Below, in pieces: positions 43,585 through 52,030 of a stretch of DNA of 64,000 nt. This DNA is from Pseudochrobactrum asaccharolyticum (lineage in GTDB: Bacteria > Pseudomonadota > Alphaproteobacteria > Rhizobiales > Rhizobiaceae). The notes beneath the pieces are model-generated. The model saw nothing but the letters and a program-made list of their open reading frames with translations, had not been told where the DNA came from and made no database searches. The DNA lies in assembly GCF_003314995.1 (NCBI RefSeq), contig NZ_QNRH01000002.1, forward strand, positions 62,001 through 126,000. The letters run 5' to 3'. A program made the position numbers and the translations under genes. How positions within the stretch are numbered: the first letter of the stretch is position 1; each line of letters starts with the position of its first letter.

Positions 43585-44763
43585 TTAACCGGTGATTTCC
43601 AGCAGTGCTGCTGCACCCATGCCCCAGCCGACACACATGCTGACCACCGCATAACGGGCACCACGTCTTCTGCCTTCAAGCAGCGCATGGCCTACCATAC
43701 GGGCACCGCTCATACCATAAGGATGGCCTATGGAAATCGCCCCGCCATTCACATTGAGCTTTTCCGGATCAATCCTCAGACGATCACGGCAATAGACAAG
43801 CTGGGAGGCAAAAGCTTCATTAATCTCCCACAGATCAATATCATCCATGGTCAGACCATGATGTTTCAGCAGTTGCGGTATAGCCAGTGCAGGGCCGATA
43901 CCCATTTCTTCCGGTGCACAGCCAATTGTCTGCATACCGCGAAAAATTCCTAGCGGCGTCAGCCCCCGCGCGGCAGCAGCTTGTGCCGACATCAACACAC
44001 AGGCCGATGCCCCGTCAGATAATTGCGACGAGTTACCGGCGGTGATTGTGGAATCCTCACTCAGCACCGGCGCCAGTGTTGCCAAGCGGTCAAGGCTGGT
44101 TTCAGGCCGGTTGCATTCATCCTGTTGCAGAGTAACGCTGACTTTACTCTCTTCTCCGCTCACCGCATCTTTCTGCAATTTCTCAGCCTGAACCGGCACA
44201 ATCTCATCGGCAAACAGCCCTGATTTTTGCGCTGCGGCTGTGCGCTGCTGGCTGCTCAACGCATAAGCATCCTGAGCGTCGCGCGAAATATTATAGCGCC
44301 GTGCCACCAGATCAGCCGTGGCGATCATCGGCATGTAATAACCGTCACGGATCGCCGCGATGCGATAATGCGAGCCGTTCCATTTATCATTTTGCACCAG
44401 CGAGATACTGTCCATACCCGCCGCCATCGTCACATCATAATCGCCCTGCCGGATTTGCCCTGCCGCAACAGCAATGGCAGACAGGCCGGAAGCACATTGG
44501 CGATCAATCGTCGCCGCAGGCACATAATCCGGCAAACCCGCTGCAAAAATCACATGCCGCCCCGCATTGACCGCACTTGTGCCTTGGGTCAATGCGCAGC
44601 CAAGGGTGAAATCCTGTATTTCGCCACCTTCAAGACCGGCACGTTCAATCGCGGCCTTGACCGCATAGGCAGCCATCACCGGCCCCTGTGTGGCGTTGAA
44701 ACCACCGCGATAGGCCTTACCGATCGGTGTACGGGCAGTGGAAACAATTACAGCATCACGCAT
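43585..44763 (-). CDS. Acetyl-CoA acyltransferase (thiolase)
   Basis: Cleaves a beta-ketoacyl-CoA with CoA into acetyl-CoA and a shortened acyl-CoA, or the reverse. The 392 residues have the thiolase catalytic set: Cys90 (DRQCASG), His347 (ISIGHPYG) and Cys377 (SMCVGWGMG). INEAFA is also present. The ATG at 44763 gives the standard MRDAVIVSTARTP start; a TTG at 44769 has better spacing to AGGAG but adds two residues. It directly follows the M20 gene and precedes GNAT by 24 bases. Confidence 0.92.
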   Translation of the reverse strand: MRDAVIVSTARTPIGKAYRGGFNATQGPVMAAYAVKAAIERAGLEGGEIQDFTLGCALTQGTSAVNAGRHVIFAAGLPDYVPAATIDRQCASGLSAIAVAAGQIRQGDYDVTMAAGMDSISLVQNDKWNGSHYRIAAIRDGYYMPMIATADLVARRYNISRDAQDAYALSSQQRTAAAQKSGLFADEIVPVQAEKLQKDAVSGEESKVSVTLQQDECNRPETSLDRLATLAPVLSEDSTITAGNSSQLSDGASACVLMSAQAAAARGLTPLGIFRGMQTIGCAPEEMGIGPALAIPQLLKHHGLTMDDIDLWEINEAFASQLVYCRDRLRIDPEKLNVNGGAISIGHPYGMSGARMVGHALLEGRRRGARYAVVSMCVGWGMGAAALLEITG

Positions 44764-44769
44764 AGTCAA

Positions 44770-46059
44770 TCAAAGCTCCTCAACACCACACCAATCGGCA
44801 ATAAACAGTGCCGTGGACTGCGTTATTCTGCGAACGGATTCCAGATCAACCCGCTCATTAAATCCGTGGATGGCCTCGGCCTTCGGCCCGTAGACCAATG
44901 CAGGCGTATCCGCATAAAGACCGAAGAAGCGCGCATCCGTCGTGGCGGTAATCGCCTCTTTTTCCAGTTCCTGTCCGGAGACAAATTTGTGCGCACGTCC
45001 AAGGGCATCCAGCGCCTCACGCGCCACAGGCCGCTTGTCCTCATCCAGCGAATAACCTTCCGCCGCAAAGCCGTTATAAACAATCTCCGGCGGGTTCTGC
45101 GCCAGAAAGGCATGGCTTTTTGCGGCTTCCGCAATAGCCTGTTCAATGCGCTGTTTCAGTTCATCAATGCTTTGTCCCGGAAACAGCCCCATGCGCACAT
45201 CAAACACACACCATGCCGGAACCGAGCTTGCCCAGTCACCACCTTCAATCTTACCGATATTGAGGTTCAGCGCATGGTCGTGGCAGGCAAAATCATAATG
45301 ACGGCATTGCGGTGCATTCATCTGTTTTTCAAGATCATGCAAAGCTGCGAAAAGCGGAATTGCGGCTTCAATCGCATTAGCACCACTGCCCGCATAGGCC
45401 ACATGGGTCGGCAGACCTTTCAGACGGATCTGAAACCACAAAACGCCGACCTGCGATGAGACAATCTTCTCGGCAAATGGCTCAGGGATCAATGCTGCAT
45501 CAGCGCGGTAGCCACGCTGCAAACAAGCGAGTGCGCCATTGCCTGTGCACTCTTCTTCCACCACCGACTGGAAAAACACATCGGCAGCAGGTTTCAGGCC
45601 GAGATGTTTCAATGCCTCAATGGCAAACAGGTTCGAGGCCAGACCGGCCTTCATATCACCGGCACCGCGGCCATACATCCAGCCATCATCAACATAGGCC
45701 TCAAAAGGCGGGCGCTTCCACATATCCAGCGGCCCGACGGGTACCACATCAATATGGCCGTTGAGAATAAGACTGCGGCCACGTCGGGTGCGGCTACGCA
45801 ATGTGCCGACAACATTGACCGCATTATCATAGTTACCGATCACCGGTGAAAAGCCCGGCATACCGGCGATATCGTTGACATCAATTTCCCAGCGATCCAC
45901 CTCATAACCGCCGACGGTTAGCTCCCGTGCCATAAAATCCTGTGCCGACTGCTCTTCCCCCCGCACAGACGGGTGCCCCACCAGTTCAGCAAGGAAAGCG
46001 ATCTCACGGTCAAAAACCGCATCGACAGCATGGAGGACGGATGTTTCATTCACGCTCAT
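44770..46059 (-). CDS. M20-family deacylase (ArgE/DapE-like)
   Basis: A 429-residue zinc-dependent deacylase or deformylase. Metal-site segments are LNGHIDVVPVG, YGRGAGDMKAG and VEEECTGNGA. Relatives cleave N-acyl amino acids, N-formyl or carbamoyl compounds. The ATG at 46059 follows GAGG; the track-style TTG start at 46071 was rejected. It lies eight bases after CoA-transferase subunit B and just before thiolase, so an N-acylated beta-amino acid is a reasonable substrate (inference). Confidence 0.88.
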   Translation of the reverse strand: MSVNETSVLHAVDAVFDREIAFLAELVGHPSVRGEEQSAQDFMARELTVGGYEVDRWEIDVNDIAGMPGFSPVIGNYDNAVNVVGTLRSRTRRGRSLILNGHIDVVPVGPLDMWKRPPFEAYVDDGWMYGRGAGDMKAGLASNLFAIEALKHLGLKPAADVFFQSVVEEECTGNGALACLQRGYRADAALIPEPFAEKIVSSQVGVLWFQIRLKGLPTHVAYAGSGANAIEAAIPLFAALHDLEKQMNAPQCRHYDFACHDHALNLNIGKIEGGDWASSVPAWCVFDVRMGLFPGQSIDELKQRIEQAIAEAAKSHAFLAQNPPEIVYNGFAAEGYSLDEDKRPVAREALDALGRAHKFVSGQELEKEAITATTDARFFGLYADTPALVYGPKAEAIHGFNERVDLESVRRITQSTALFIADWCGVEEL

Positions 46060-46067
46060 GGTGTGCC

Positions 46068-46724
46068 TCAAAATACCGGTAGATCGTGATCAGGAATGGT
46101 GAAATCCGCCGCCGTTGCAGCTTTGAGTTCATCGAGACTGACACCATCTGCAATTTCAACCAGATGTAATGTGCCGTCACGCACATCAAACAATGCCATA
46201 TCCGTGTAAATCCGGTTTACCCGTCCTTTAGCTGTCAGCGGCAAAGTGCATTGCGGCAGGATTTTCGGATTACCTTTGCGGTCAGTATGCATCATCACCA
46301 CGGCAACCTGACGAGCTTTTTGCGCCAGTTCAATAGCGCCGCCCATGCCGGGAGAGAATTTTCCCGGAATGATCCAATTGGCAAGATCACCATTCGCAGC
46401 TACTTCAAAAGCGCCGAGCATGGTCAGATCCAACCGCCCTGAACGGACGATGGAAAAGCTCACCGCACTGTCAAAAAATGCCGTTCCCGCCACTCTGGAA
46501 ACATAAGCACCACCGGCATCAATCAGATTACGGTCGGCCTCGTCATAGGAGCGGCTTGGCCCCACACCGGCTATCCCGTTTTCCGAATGCAGACACACAG
46601 GCATATCCGGTGCAACATATTGCAATACTTCTGTCGGCAAGCCGATACCTAAATTGACAGTCATACCTGACAAGATATCTTTGGCTGCACGGCGCAGCAT
46701 CCGTTCTTTAGCGTCTGATGACAT
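46068..46724 (-). CDS. 3-oxoacid CoA-transferase, subunit B
   Basis: The catalytic subunit of a two-subunit CoA-transferase, 218 residues. Glu48 in LHSENGIAG is the expected glutamate that forms the CoA thioester. GGAGG lies six bases before ATG 46724 (a second ATG is three bases upstream). The gene overlaps the end of subunit A by 17 bases. It belongs to the AtoA/ScoB/PcaJ group and would activate a 3-oxo acid with succinyl- or acetyl-CoA. Confidence 0.92.
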   Translation of the reverse strand: MSSDAKERMLRRAAKDILSGMTVNLGIGLPTEVLQYVAPDMPVCLHSENGIAGVGPSRSYDEADRNLIDAGGAYVSRVAGTAFFDSAVSFSIVRSGRLDLTMLGAFEVAANGDLANWIIPGKFSPGMGGAIELAQKARQVAVVMMHTDRKGNPKILPQCTLPLTAKGRVNRIYTDMALFDVRDGTLHLVEIADGVSLDELKAATAADFTIPDHDLPVF

Positions 46725-47400
46725 CATAGACCTCCGGCAATTCGCCCAATTCCGCCACATGATCCACAAAAGCACCGGACAGGTGCACAGCGTCCGGTGT
46801 AATCTGCCCGAACGGCACAACCTGTTCTGCCTCAACAATGGTTTTATCGGCCGCCATAGCCATCAGCGGATTGAAATTGCGCGCTGTTGCAGCAAAGAGC
46901 AGATTGCCGAAAGGGTCAGATTTTTCGGCATGGAGCAGTGCGAAATCCGCTTTCAAAGCCGTTTCCAGCACACCTGTCTCACTGCCGATTGTCACCTGCG
47001 GTTTGCCTTCCGCCAAAGGCGTACCGATACCAATATCCGTCACAAACCCCATCAGACCGGCACCGGCCACGCGGATACGTTCGGCGAGAATGCCCTGCGG
47101 TACAAATTCAACTGTGATACGGCCTTCATTCATCAGCCGCACGGCGGTGGGGTTCAGCCCGATATGGCTGGCAATAAGCTTTTCCACCTGCCCGTTTTCC
47201 AGTAGCCAATCGACCCCCATACCGGCTTCATTGGCATCATTTTTGATGATTGTCAGACCGCGTGCACCCTGTCGCACCAGCTCTTTAATCAGGCAAAACG
47301 GTGTTCCGGGCACGCCGAAACCACCCAGCATCACCACAGCGCCATCCCTGATTTCAGAGATCGCGTCCTCCATCAGACCGATTTTGTCGGGTAGTGTCAT
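46708..47400 (-). CDS. 3-oxoacid CoA-transferase, subunit A
   Basis: Partner subunit of 230 residues with the family's GGFGVPGTPFCLIKELV segment and VPQGILAERIRVAGAG, as in AtoD/ScoA/PcaI. The start at 47400 has a weak binding site but matches the expected N-terminal length. It is the first gene of the minus-strand operon and is divergent from the LysR gene at 47552. Confidence 0.9.
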   Translation of the reverse strand: MTLPDKIGLMEDAISEIRDGAVVMLGGFGVPGTPFCLIKELVRQGARGLTIIKNDANEAGMGVDWLLENGQVEKLIASHIGLNPTAVRLMNEGRITVEFVPQGILAERIRVAGAGLMGFVTDIGIGTPLAEGKPQVTIGSETGVLETALKADFALLHAEKSDPFGNLLFAATARNFNPLMAMAADKTIVEAEQVVPFGQITPDAVHLSGAFVDHVAELGELPEVYDVIRR

Positions 47401-47551
47401 TCAGACCATCCAGTTATTGCTACAAAGGCGCGCAAACGCACCTTTGCCCCTCGCTCAAAAGCTTCAAAACGGCTTTCTTGACAAATCTTGACACTGCGAC
47501 AACCATAGCGCAAACAGATAAACATAATCATCATCATTGATAGGATTAATG
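47401..47551. promoter_or_regulatory. Divergent lysR / CoA-transferase promoter region
   Basis: 151 bases between divergent genes. TTGACA occurs at 47478-47483 and TTGACAC at 47488-47494, in plus orientation. No clear LysR T-N11-A box could be chosen over others. Confidence 0.4.
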
Positions 47552-48505
47552 ATGCGCACCTATGAAGAACGCTTTTTATGGCGGCTGGACTGGAACCTGT
47601 TGCGCACTTTCACCATCGTTGTGGAACAGGGCGGTATCACCCGTGCGGCAGAATTTCTGAACCTGAGCCAGCCCACCGTCAGCAGTGCGCTCAAACGCCT
47701 TGAAGACACGGTTGAAAAACGGTTGCTTGACCGCCGACCCGGCCATTTTGCTTTGACCACAGCAGGCGAAACGCTCTATCGCGAAAGCCACCTGCTCTTC
47801 GGCTCGATTTCGCGCATTCCGAGCCTGATGGCTGCCGCAGAAAATCTGGTCACCGGCCATATTTCCATTGCTATGACCAGCCATGTCACCTGCCCGCATT
47901 TTGATACGATCCTGCAGCAGTTCAGCCGGACTTATCCCGAAGCAACCTATTCGATTGCCGTGACCGAAAGTGCCGATGTTCTGAGCCGTATCCGGCAAAA
48001 TCAGGCCACTTTCGGTGTGTGCCTGATGCGTGAGGATGATCCCTCATTGGAGGCGAGTATCCTCTATCGCGAGTTTTTCGGTCTGTTCTGCGGTATCAGT
48101 CATGAGCTGTTCGGCCGTACAAATATCAAACCGGAAGACCTCTCCGGCAAACAGTCAGTTTCCTTCCAGACGGAAATCGAAAACGGCCCGCTGTTTCTGG
48201 TGCGGCAATTGCGTGAACGGGTGCATCTACACTCCGAACCACGCGGTGTTTCTGCCAACCTGCCGGAAGTCAGCCGGATGATTATTCAGGGGCTGGGTAT
48301 TGGTGCTCTGCCGGTACATATTGCCAGCCGTGAGGTTGATGCCGGTCTGCTCTGGGCTCTGCCACCGCAGGATGATCTGCCCGCGATTGATATTCATTTT
48401 GTCTATAATCCGCGCCGCAGTCTCAATCCGGCAGAGGCCGCGTTTATCCGCATGATGAGCGAAATGCTTCGCGATACATCGCTGGAAGAACGCACTTATC
48501 GCTGA
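47552..48505 (+). CDS. LysR-family regulator of the CoA-transferase/thiolase operon
   Basis: A 317-residue LysR protein with HTH GITRAAEFLNLSQPTVSSAL and a C-terminal effector domain. ATG 47552 is six bases after AGGA; ATG 47549 and TTG 47537 are alternatives. It is divergent from the CoA-transferase operon, the classical arrangement for a LysR activator of a catabolic operon. It is followed by a hairpin and tRNA-Cys. Confidence 0.9.
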   Translation: MRTYEERFLWRLDWNLLRTFTIVVEQGGITRAAEFLNLSQPTVSSALKRLEDTVEKRLLDRRPGHFALTTAGETLYRESHLLFGSISRIPSLMAAAENLVTGHISIAMTSHVTCPHFDTILQQFSRTYPEATYSIAVTESADVLSRIRQNQATFGVCLMREDDPSLEASILYREFFGLFCGISHELFGRTNIKPEDLSGKQSVSFQTEIENGPLFLVRQLRERVHLHSEPRGVSANLPEVSRMIIQGLGIGALPVHIASREVDAGLLWALPPQDDLPAIDIHFVYNPRRSLNPAEAAFIRMMSEMLRDTSLEERTYR

Positions 48506-48540
48506 GTTTGCACCTCATACCGGCCTAGTAAAATTATACA

Positions 48541-48566
48541 AACCGGATCATTCATTTGATCCGGTT
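48541..48566 (+). terminator. Hairpin after lysR
   Basis: A perfect 10-bp stem (AACCGGATCA 48541-48550, TGATCCGGTT 48557-48566) with loop TTCATT. No T run follows. Confidence 0.55.
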
Positions 48567-48639
48567 CAGACCTATTCAGGAGACGGTTTCAACAAACATC
48601 CTCCCGGATTTTGCAACCTTAATGATACTCTTCAGATCA

Positions 48640-48713
48640 GGCCGAATGGCGGAGCGGTTACGCAGCGGATTGCAAATCCGTACAGCTTGGTTCAAATCCA
48701 AGGTCGGCCTCCA
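48640..48713 (+). tRNA. tRNA-Cys (anticodon GCA)
   Basis: 74 bases including an encoded CCA. The acceptor stem GGCCGA pairs with TCGGCC and position 7/66 is an A-G mismatch. The D arm is standard, the anticodon stem GCGGA/TCCGT encloses TTGCAAA with GCA, and the T arm CTTGG/CCAAG encloses TTCAAAT. A long hairpin starts at the CCA end. No integrase or partial copy is nearby. Confidence 0.95.
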
Positions 48714-48756
48714 TCTCTGACCAATACCGGAACGTATTGGTCAGAGATGGGTTTAT
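48711..48756 (+). terminator. Terminator fused to the tRNA 3' end
   Basis: A perfect 17-bp stem (48711-48727 with 48734-48750), loop CGGAAC, followed by GTTTATATT. Its left arm begins with the CCA of tRNA-Cys, so hairpin formation and 3' maturation share bases. Confidence 0.8.
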
Positions 48757-48780
48757 ATTGTATTTCAGAGAATTCAGCTC

Positions 48781-49458
48781 ATGACAGTGATTGATACAAT
48801 ACTAACCGGTTCCATCGCCCCGCTGGGGCCGCGTGCCGCGCCCAGCGCGATTAACAAGCTGCCATCCACCGGCAAAAACTGGCTCGGCAGTGAAGGCTTT
48901 ATCAAAGACGCACAAGGCGACCGCAAAAATCACGGCGGGCCGGAAAAAGCCGTTCATCATTATGCCTATGACCATTATGACGGCTGGAAACAGGAAATCG
49001 GTGAGCGCACTATTCTGAACCATGCCGGTGCATTTGGCGAAAATCTTTCCACCACCGGACTGACTGAAGAAACGGTGGCAATCGGCGATATTTTTCAGGC
49101 CGGTGACGCTGTCATTCAGGTCAGTCAGGGACGCCAGCCGTGCTGGAAACTGAATATCCGCTTTGACACCGGCGACATGGCTTTGCGCGTACAACGCAGC
49201 GGTCGCACCGGCTGGTATTACCGCGTTTTGCAAGAAGGCAATGTCCAAGCAGGTGATACATTACAACGGATCGAGCGCCCCTCACCTGAATGGACAATTC
49301 GCAAAGCATGGCATCTGCTCTATGTTGATACGATGAACCTTGCTGAATTGGCCGTGATGGCAGAGCTCGAACATCTGGCGCAAAACTGGCGGGATTACGC
49401 AATCAAACGTCTTGCCTCGCGCAAGGTCGAAGACTGGTCGCGCCGCCTGCAAGGCTGA
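48781..49458 (+). CDS. MOSC-domain protein (YiiM-like)
   Basis: A 225-residue protein of the MOSC family, related to the sulfur-carrier domain of molybdenum-cofactor sulfurases. YiiM-type members with the C-terminal 3-alpha domain help detoxify or reduce N-hydroxylated base analogues. Cys121 in QGRQPCWKLN is the conserved MOSC cysteine, and HGGPEKAVHHY is also typical. The start ATG directly follows the leader after the tRNA terminator. The MocR gene downstream is separated by 59 bases and may be unrelated. Confidence 0.88.
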   Translation: MTVIDTILTGSIAPLGPRAAPSAINKLPSTGKNWLGSEGFIKDAQGDRKNHGGPEKAVHHYAYDHYDGWKQEIGERTILNHAGAFGENLSTTGLTEETVAIGDIFQAGDAVIQVSQGRQPCWKLNIRFDTGDMALRVQRSGRTGWYYRVLQEGNVQAGDTLQRIERPSPEWTIRKAWHLLYVDTMNLAELAVMAELEHLAQNWRDYAIKRLASRKVEDWSRRLQG

Positions 49459-49517
49459 CCACTCTACAAAGCCTCCTTTTTGCACTAAACTCAGTTATTG
49501 TTAAAGTCAGGTCTGTG

Positions 49518-50954
49518 ATGAGAAAAAGCACCGCACTTGCCCTGGAAGTTTCTGCCAGAGATCGGGAGCCGATTTTTCTGGCACTCGCCCGCTCCATTAT
49601 CGGTGAGATTGAACGTGGCCGCCTGAAACCCGGTTCCCCTTTGCCCGGAACGCGTTCGCTCGCGCAAACGCTTAAACTCAACCGTAATACGGTAGATGCG
49701 GCCTATCATGAACTGACTATGCAGGGCTGGCTCGCAGCAGAACCATCGCGCGGCACTTTTGTGGCTCATGACCTGCCGGATGTCTCATCCCCGGACAAGA
49801 AGAACAATGCTGCGCACAAACAAATACCCGTCAACAGTAACAAGCCGCTGATTGCGCTGAAATTTTCTGATGGCGCACCGGATGCCCGCCTGTTACCGAC
49901 CACTACATTTGCCCAAGCTTTCCGGCGGGCGCTGAACAGCGCCAATTTCACCTATGGCAGCTCCTACAGCGATCCGTCCGGCAGCCGGTCATTACGGGAA
50001 ACGCTTTCATCCTATCTCAATGTTGAACGCGGACTGGTGGCCACGGAAAACGACATTATGATCACCAGAGGCAGCCAGATGGCTTTGTTTCTGGCGGCCA
50101 AAGCCATCACCATGCCCGGCACCAAAATCGCGGTCGAGCGCACTGGATATCCGCTGGCATGGTCAGCTTTCCGCGCCGCCGGTGCAGAAATTCTCGGTAT
50201 TCCGGTCGATGAAGGCGGGCTGGACGTTGACGCGCTGGAAGAGCATGCAAAGCGCGATCCGTGGCTCAAAGCAGTTTATCTGACCCCGCATCACCAATAT
50301 CCGACCACCGTTACACTCGGTGCTGCCCGCCGTTTGCGGCTGTTCGACATTGCCAGACGCTATGGCCTTGTGATTATTGAAGATGATTATGACAATGAAT
50401 ATCGCTATGACGGCCGTCCGGTTCTGCCGCTGATTGCCCGCACCAGCAAAGATCAGCCGGTGATTTATCTCGGCTCCCTGTCCAAAGTCCTCACTCCTGG
50501 CATCCGTGTCGGCTATGCCGTTGCACCGGCAGATATATTGCAGCGTATGATCCGCCATCGCGAGGCCATTGACCGGCAAGGAGATCTGCCGCTGGAGCTG
50601 GCTCTGAGTGATCTGCTGGCTGACGGCACGATTAAACGCCACGCCCGCAAAGCCCGCCGGATTTATCATGCAAGGCGGGATTTTCTGGCAGAGCAATTGC
50701 AAAATGTGCTCGGCCATGATGGTCAGTTTACATTACCCGCCGGTGGTCTGGCTATCTGGTTCCGGCTTAATCACGGGCTGGATGCGCAACAATGGGCTGA
50801 AAATGCAGCCCGGTGCGGCCTGTCCGTTTTACCCGGCACACATTTTGAGCTGGATAAAAGCAAAGCTCCTGCGGCGTTCCGTCTTGGTTTTGCCAGCCTG
50901 ACAGAAGCCGAAATTGCACGGGCAGTTCAAATTCTCGCCCGTTCAAAGCCTTGA
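49518..50954 (+). CDS. MocR/PdxR-type regulator (GntR HTH fused to aminotransferase fold)
   Basis: A 478-residue transcription factor with a GntR winged helix (residues ~20-80, including NTVDAAYHELTMQGWL) and a class I aminotransferase-like domain that binds PLP. Lys323 in GSLSKVLTPG is the PLP lysine and IIEDDYDNEY precedes it. ATG 49518 is six bases after AGG; the GTG at 49515 is possible. Members control PLP synthesis, GABA or taurine use; which one applies is not visible. It is followed by a terminator. Confidence 0.9.
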   Translation: MRKSTALALEVSARDREPIFLALARSIIGEIERGRLKPGSPLPGTRSLAQTLKLNRNTVDAAYHELTMQGWLAAEPSRGTFVAHDLPDVSSPDKKNNAAHKQIPVNSNKPLIALKFSDGAPDARLLPTTTFAQAFRRALNSANFTYGSSYSDPSGSRSLRETLSSYLNVERGLVATENDIMITRGSQMALFLAAKAITMPGTKIAVERTGYPLAWSAFRAAGAEILGIPVDEGGLDVDALEEHAKRDPWLKAVYLTPHHQYPTTVTLGAARRLRLFDIARRYGLVIIEDDYDNEYRYDGRPVLPLIARTSKDQPVIYLGSLSKVLTPGIRVGYAVAPADILQRMIRHREAIDRQGDLPLELALSDLLADGTIKRHARKARRIYHARRDFLAEQLQNVLGHDGQFTLPAGGLAIWFRLNHGLDAQQWAENAARCGLSVLPGTHFELDKSKAPAAFRLGFASLTEAEIARAVQILARSKP

Positions 50955-50989
50955 ATTTATAGCTGCTTTTACTCTCTTATCAAAATGAC

Positions 50990-51032
50990 AAGCCGCTGTT
51001 TCCTGAACCGGAACAGCGGCTTATTTTATTAT
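50990..51032 (+). terminator. Terminator of the MocR gene
   Basis: An 11-bp stem (AAGCCGCTGTT 50990-51000, AACAGCGGCTT 51012-51022) with an 11-base loop, then ATTTTATTATTT. Confidence 0.8.
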
Positions 51033-51061
51033 TTGAGAGTGAAAAGATATTTTGTCACACA

Positions 51062-51082
51062 ATATGAAAAAGATTTTCATAT
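51062..51082. promoter_or_regulatory. RpiR-type operator upstream of the gsi operon
   Basis: A perfect dyad with arms ATATGAAAA and TTTTCATAT around AGA (21 bases), about 40 bases before the rpiR start. The symmetry and GAAAA/TTTTC halves suit a MurR/RpiR dimer; autoregulation is inference. Confidence 0.65.
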
Positions 51083-51118
51083 GGAATCATTTTTGATAAG
51101 ATTTTTTTCGGGAGAGAT

Positions 51119-52030
51119 TTGAGGGGGAAAGAATCGTTGAACCTGCCGGCGCTGATTGAAGCACAGTGGACACGTCTGACAATGAATCAGCAAAGGATTG
51201 CTGATTTTGTGCTGACCAATCCTTTTCCCGTTGCCACAATGGGTATTGAAGAGCTGGCTTCCGCGACCGAAACCTCAACGGCAACGATTACCCGTTTTGT
51301 CAAAGCACTTGGTCTCAACGGCTATACCGAATTCCGCAACCATGCTGTGCAAGGCTATCAGGCTCTGCTAAAGCCGGTCGAAAATGTCGACCGCGCGCGC
51401 CATAATCCGCCTAAGCGTGTTGTGGAAGATGCCTTTGCCAATGCGCTTGAACTGCTCAAAAACATCGCACAGCAGGCTGATAATCCGGTCTGGGAAAGCG
51501 CTGCCATGCGCATTCTCAATGCACAGCGGATTGCGTTTTTAGGCTTTGGTGTCAGTGGCAATCTTCTCCAGCTTTTTGCCGACAGGCTGCTGCCTTTCAG
51601 CCGTGCGCAGGTCATGCTCACCGGCGATTGCGGCATGGAACGTGTGGCTCTGAAAATTGCCGGTCTCGGCCCTGAAGACCTGCTGATTGCAATGGCGCTG
51701 CCTCGCTACTCGCAGGCCACTGTTGATTTTATGAAGATGGCACGCGGTCGTGGCACCTATTGTATCGCGATCACCGACGGCCCTCACTCGCCGCTATGCG
51801 CTCTCAGCCACGAACAGATTTTCATTCCGGCAGAACATCCGGTTCTGCATAGTTCCGGCATTGCGGCAATTGCCGCTTTTGAAACCATTCTCGCCATTCT
51901 GGCGGCTCATCATCAAAGCGTATCCGATGCTGTCGCACGGACACGCTTTCTCATGCCCTATTTTTATGCGGATGATAAAACTCATCCGCAGTCCAAGACG
52001 AGGACCACGGATGTCAGTGAAGCCGAGTAA
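51119..52030 (+). CDS. MurR/RpiR-family transcriptional regulator
   Basis: A 303-residue regulator with an RpiR helix-turn-helix ([26 protein letters not shown]) and a C-terminal SIS domain that usually binds a sugar phosphate or similar. The start is uncertain: TTG 51119 near GGGAGAG, or TTG 51137 nine bases after AGGGGG. It overlaps gsiA by 20 bases, so it is the first gene of the glutathione/isoaspartyl-peptide operon. RpiR control of a peptide importer is unusual relative to the sugar roles best known for the family. Confidence 0.88.
   Translation: MRGKESLNLPALIEAQWTRLTMNQQRIADFVLTNPFPVATMGIEELASATETSTATITRFVKALGLNGYTEFRNHAVQGYQALLKPVENVDRARHNPPKRVVEDAFANALELLKNIAQQADNPVWESAAMRILNAQRIAFLGFGVSGNLLQLFADRLLPFSRAQVMLTGDCGMERVALKIAGLGPEDLLIAMALPRYSQATVDFMKMARGRGTYCIAITDGPHSPLCALSHEQIFIPAEHPVLHSSGIAAIAAFETILAILAAHHQSVSDAVARTRFLMPYFYADDKTHPQSKTRTTDVSEAE

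Noticed and set aside
44227-45459. A 410-codon open frame on the plus strand across thiolase and the M20 gene
   Set aside because: It is antisense to two clear enzymes, rich in His, Arg and Gln as mirrored codons are, has no ribosome-binding site, and matches no family.
48640-48713. tRNA-Cys as attachment site of an integrated element
   Set aside because: No integrase, excisionase or duplicated tRNA 3' end in the flanking sequence.
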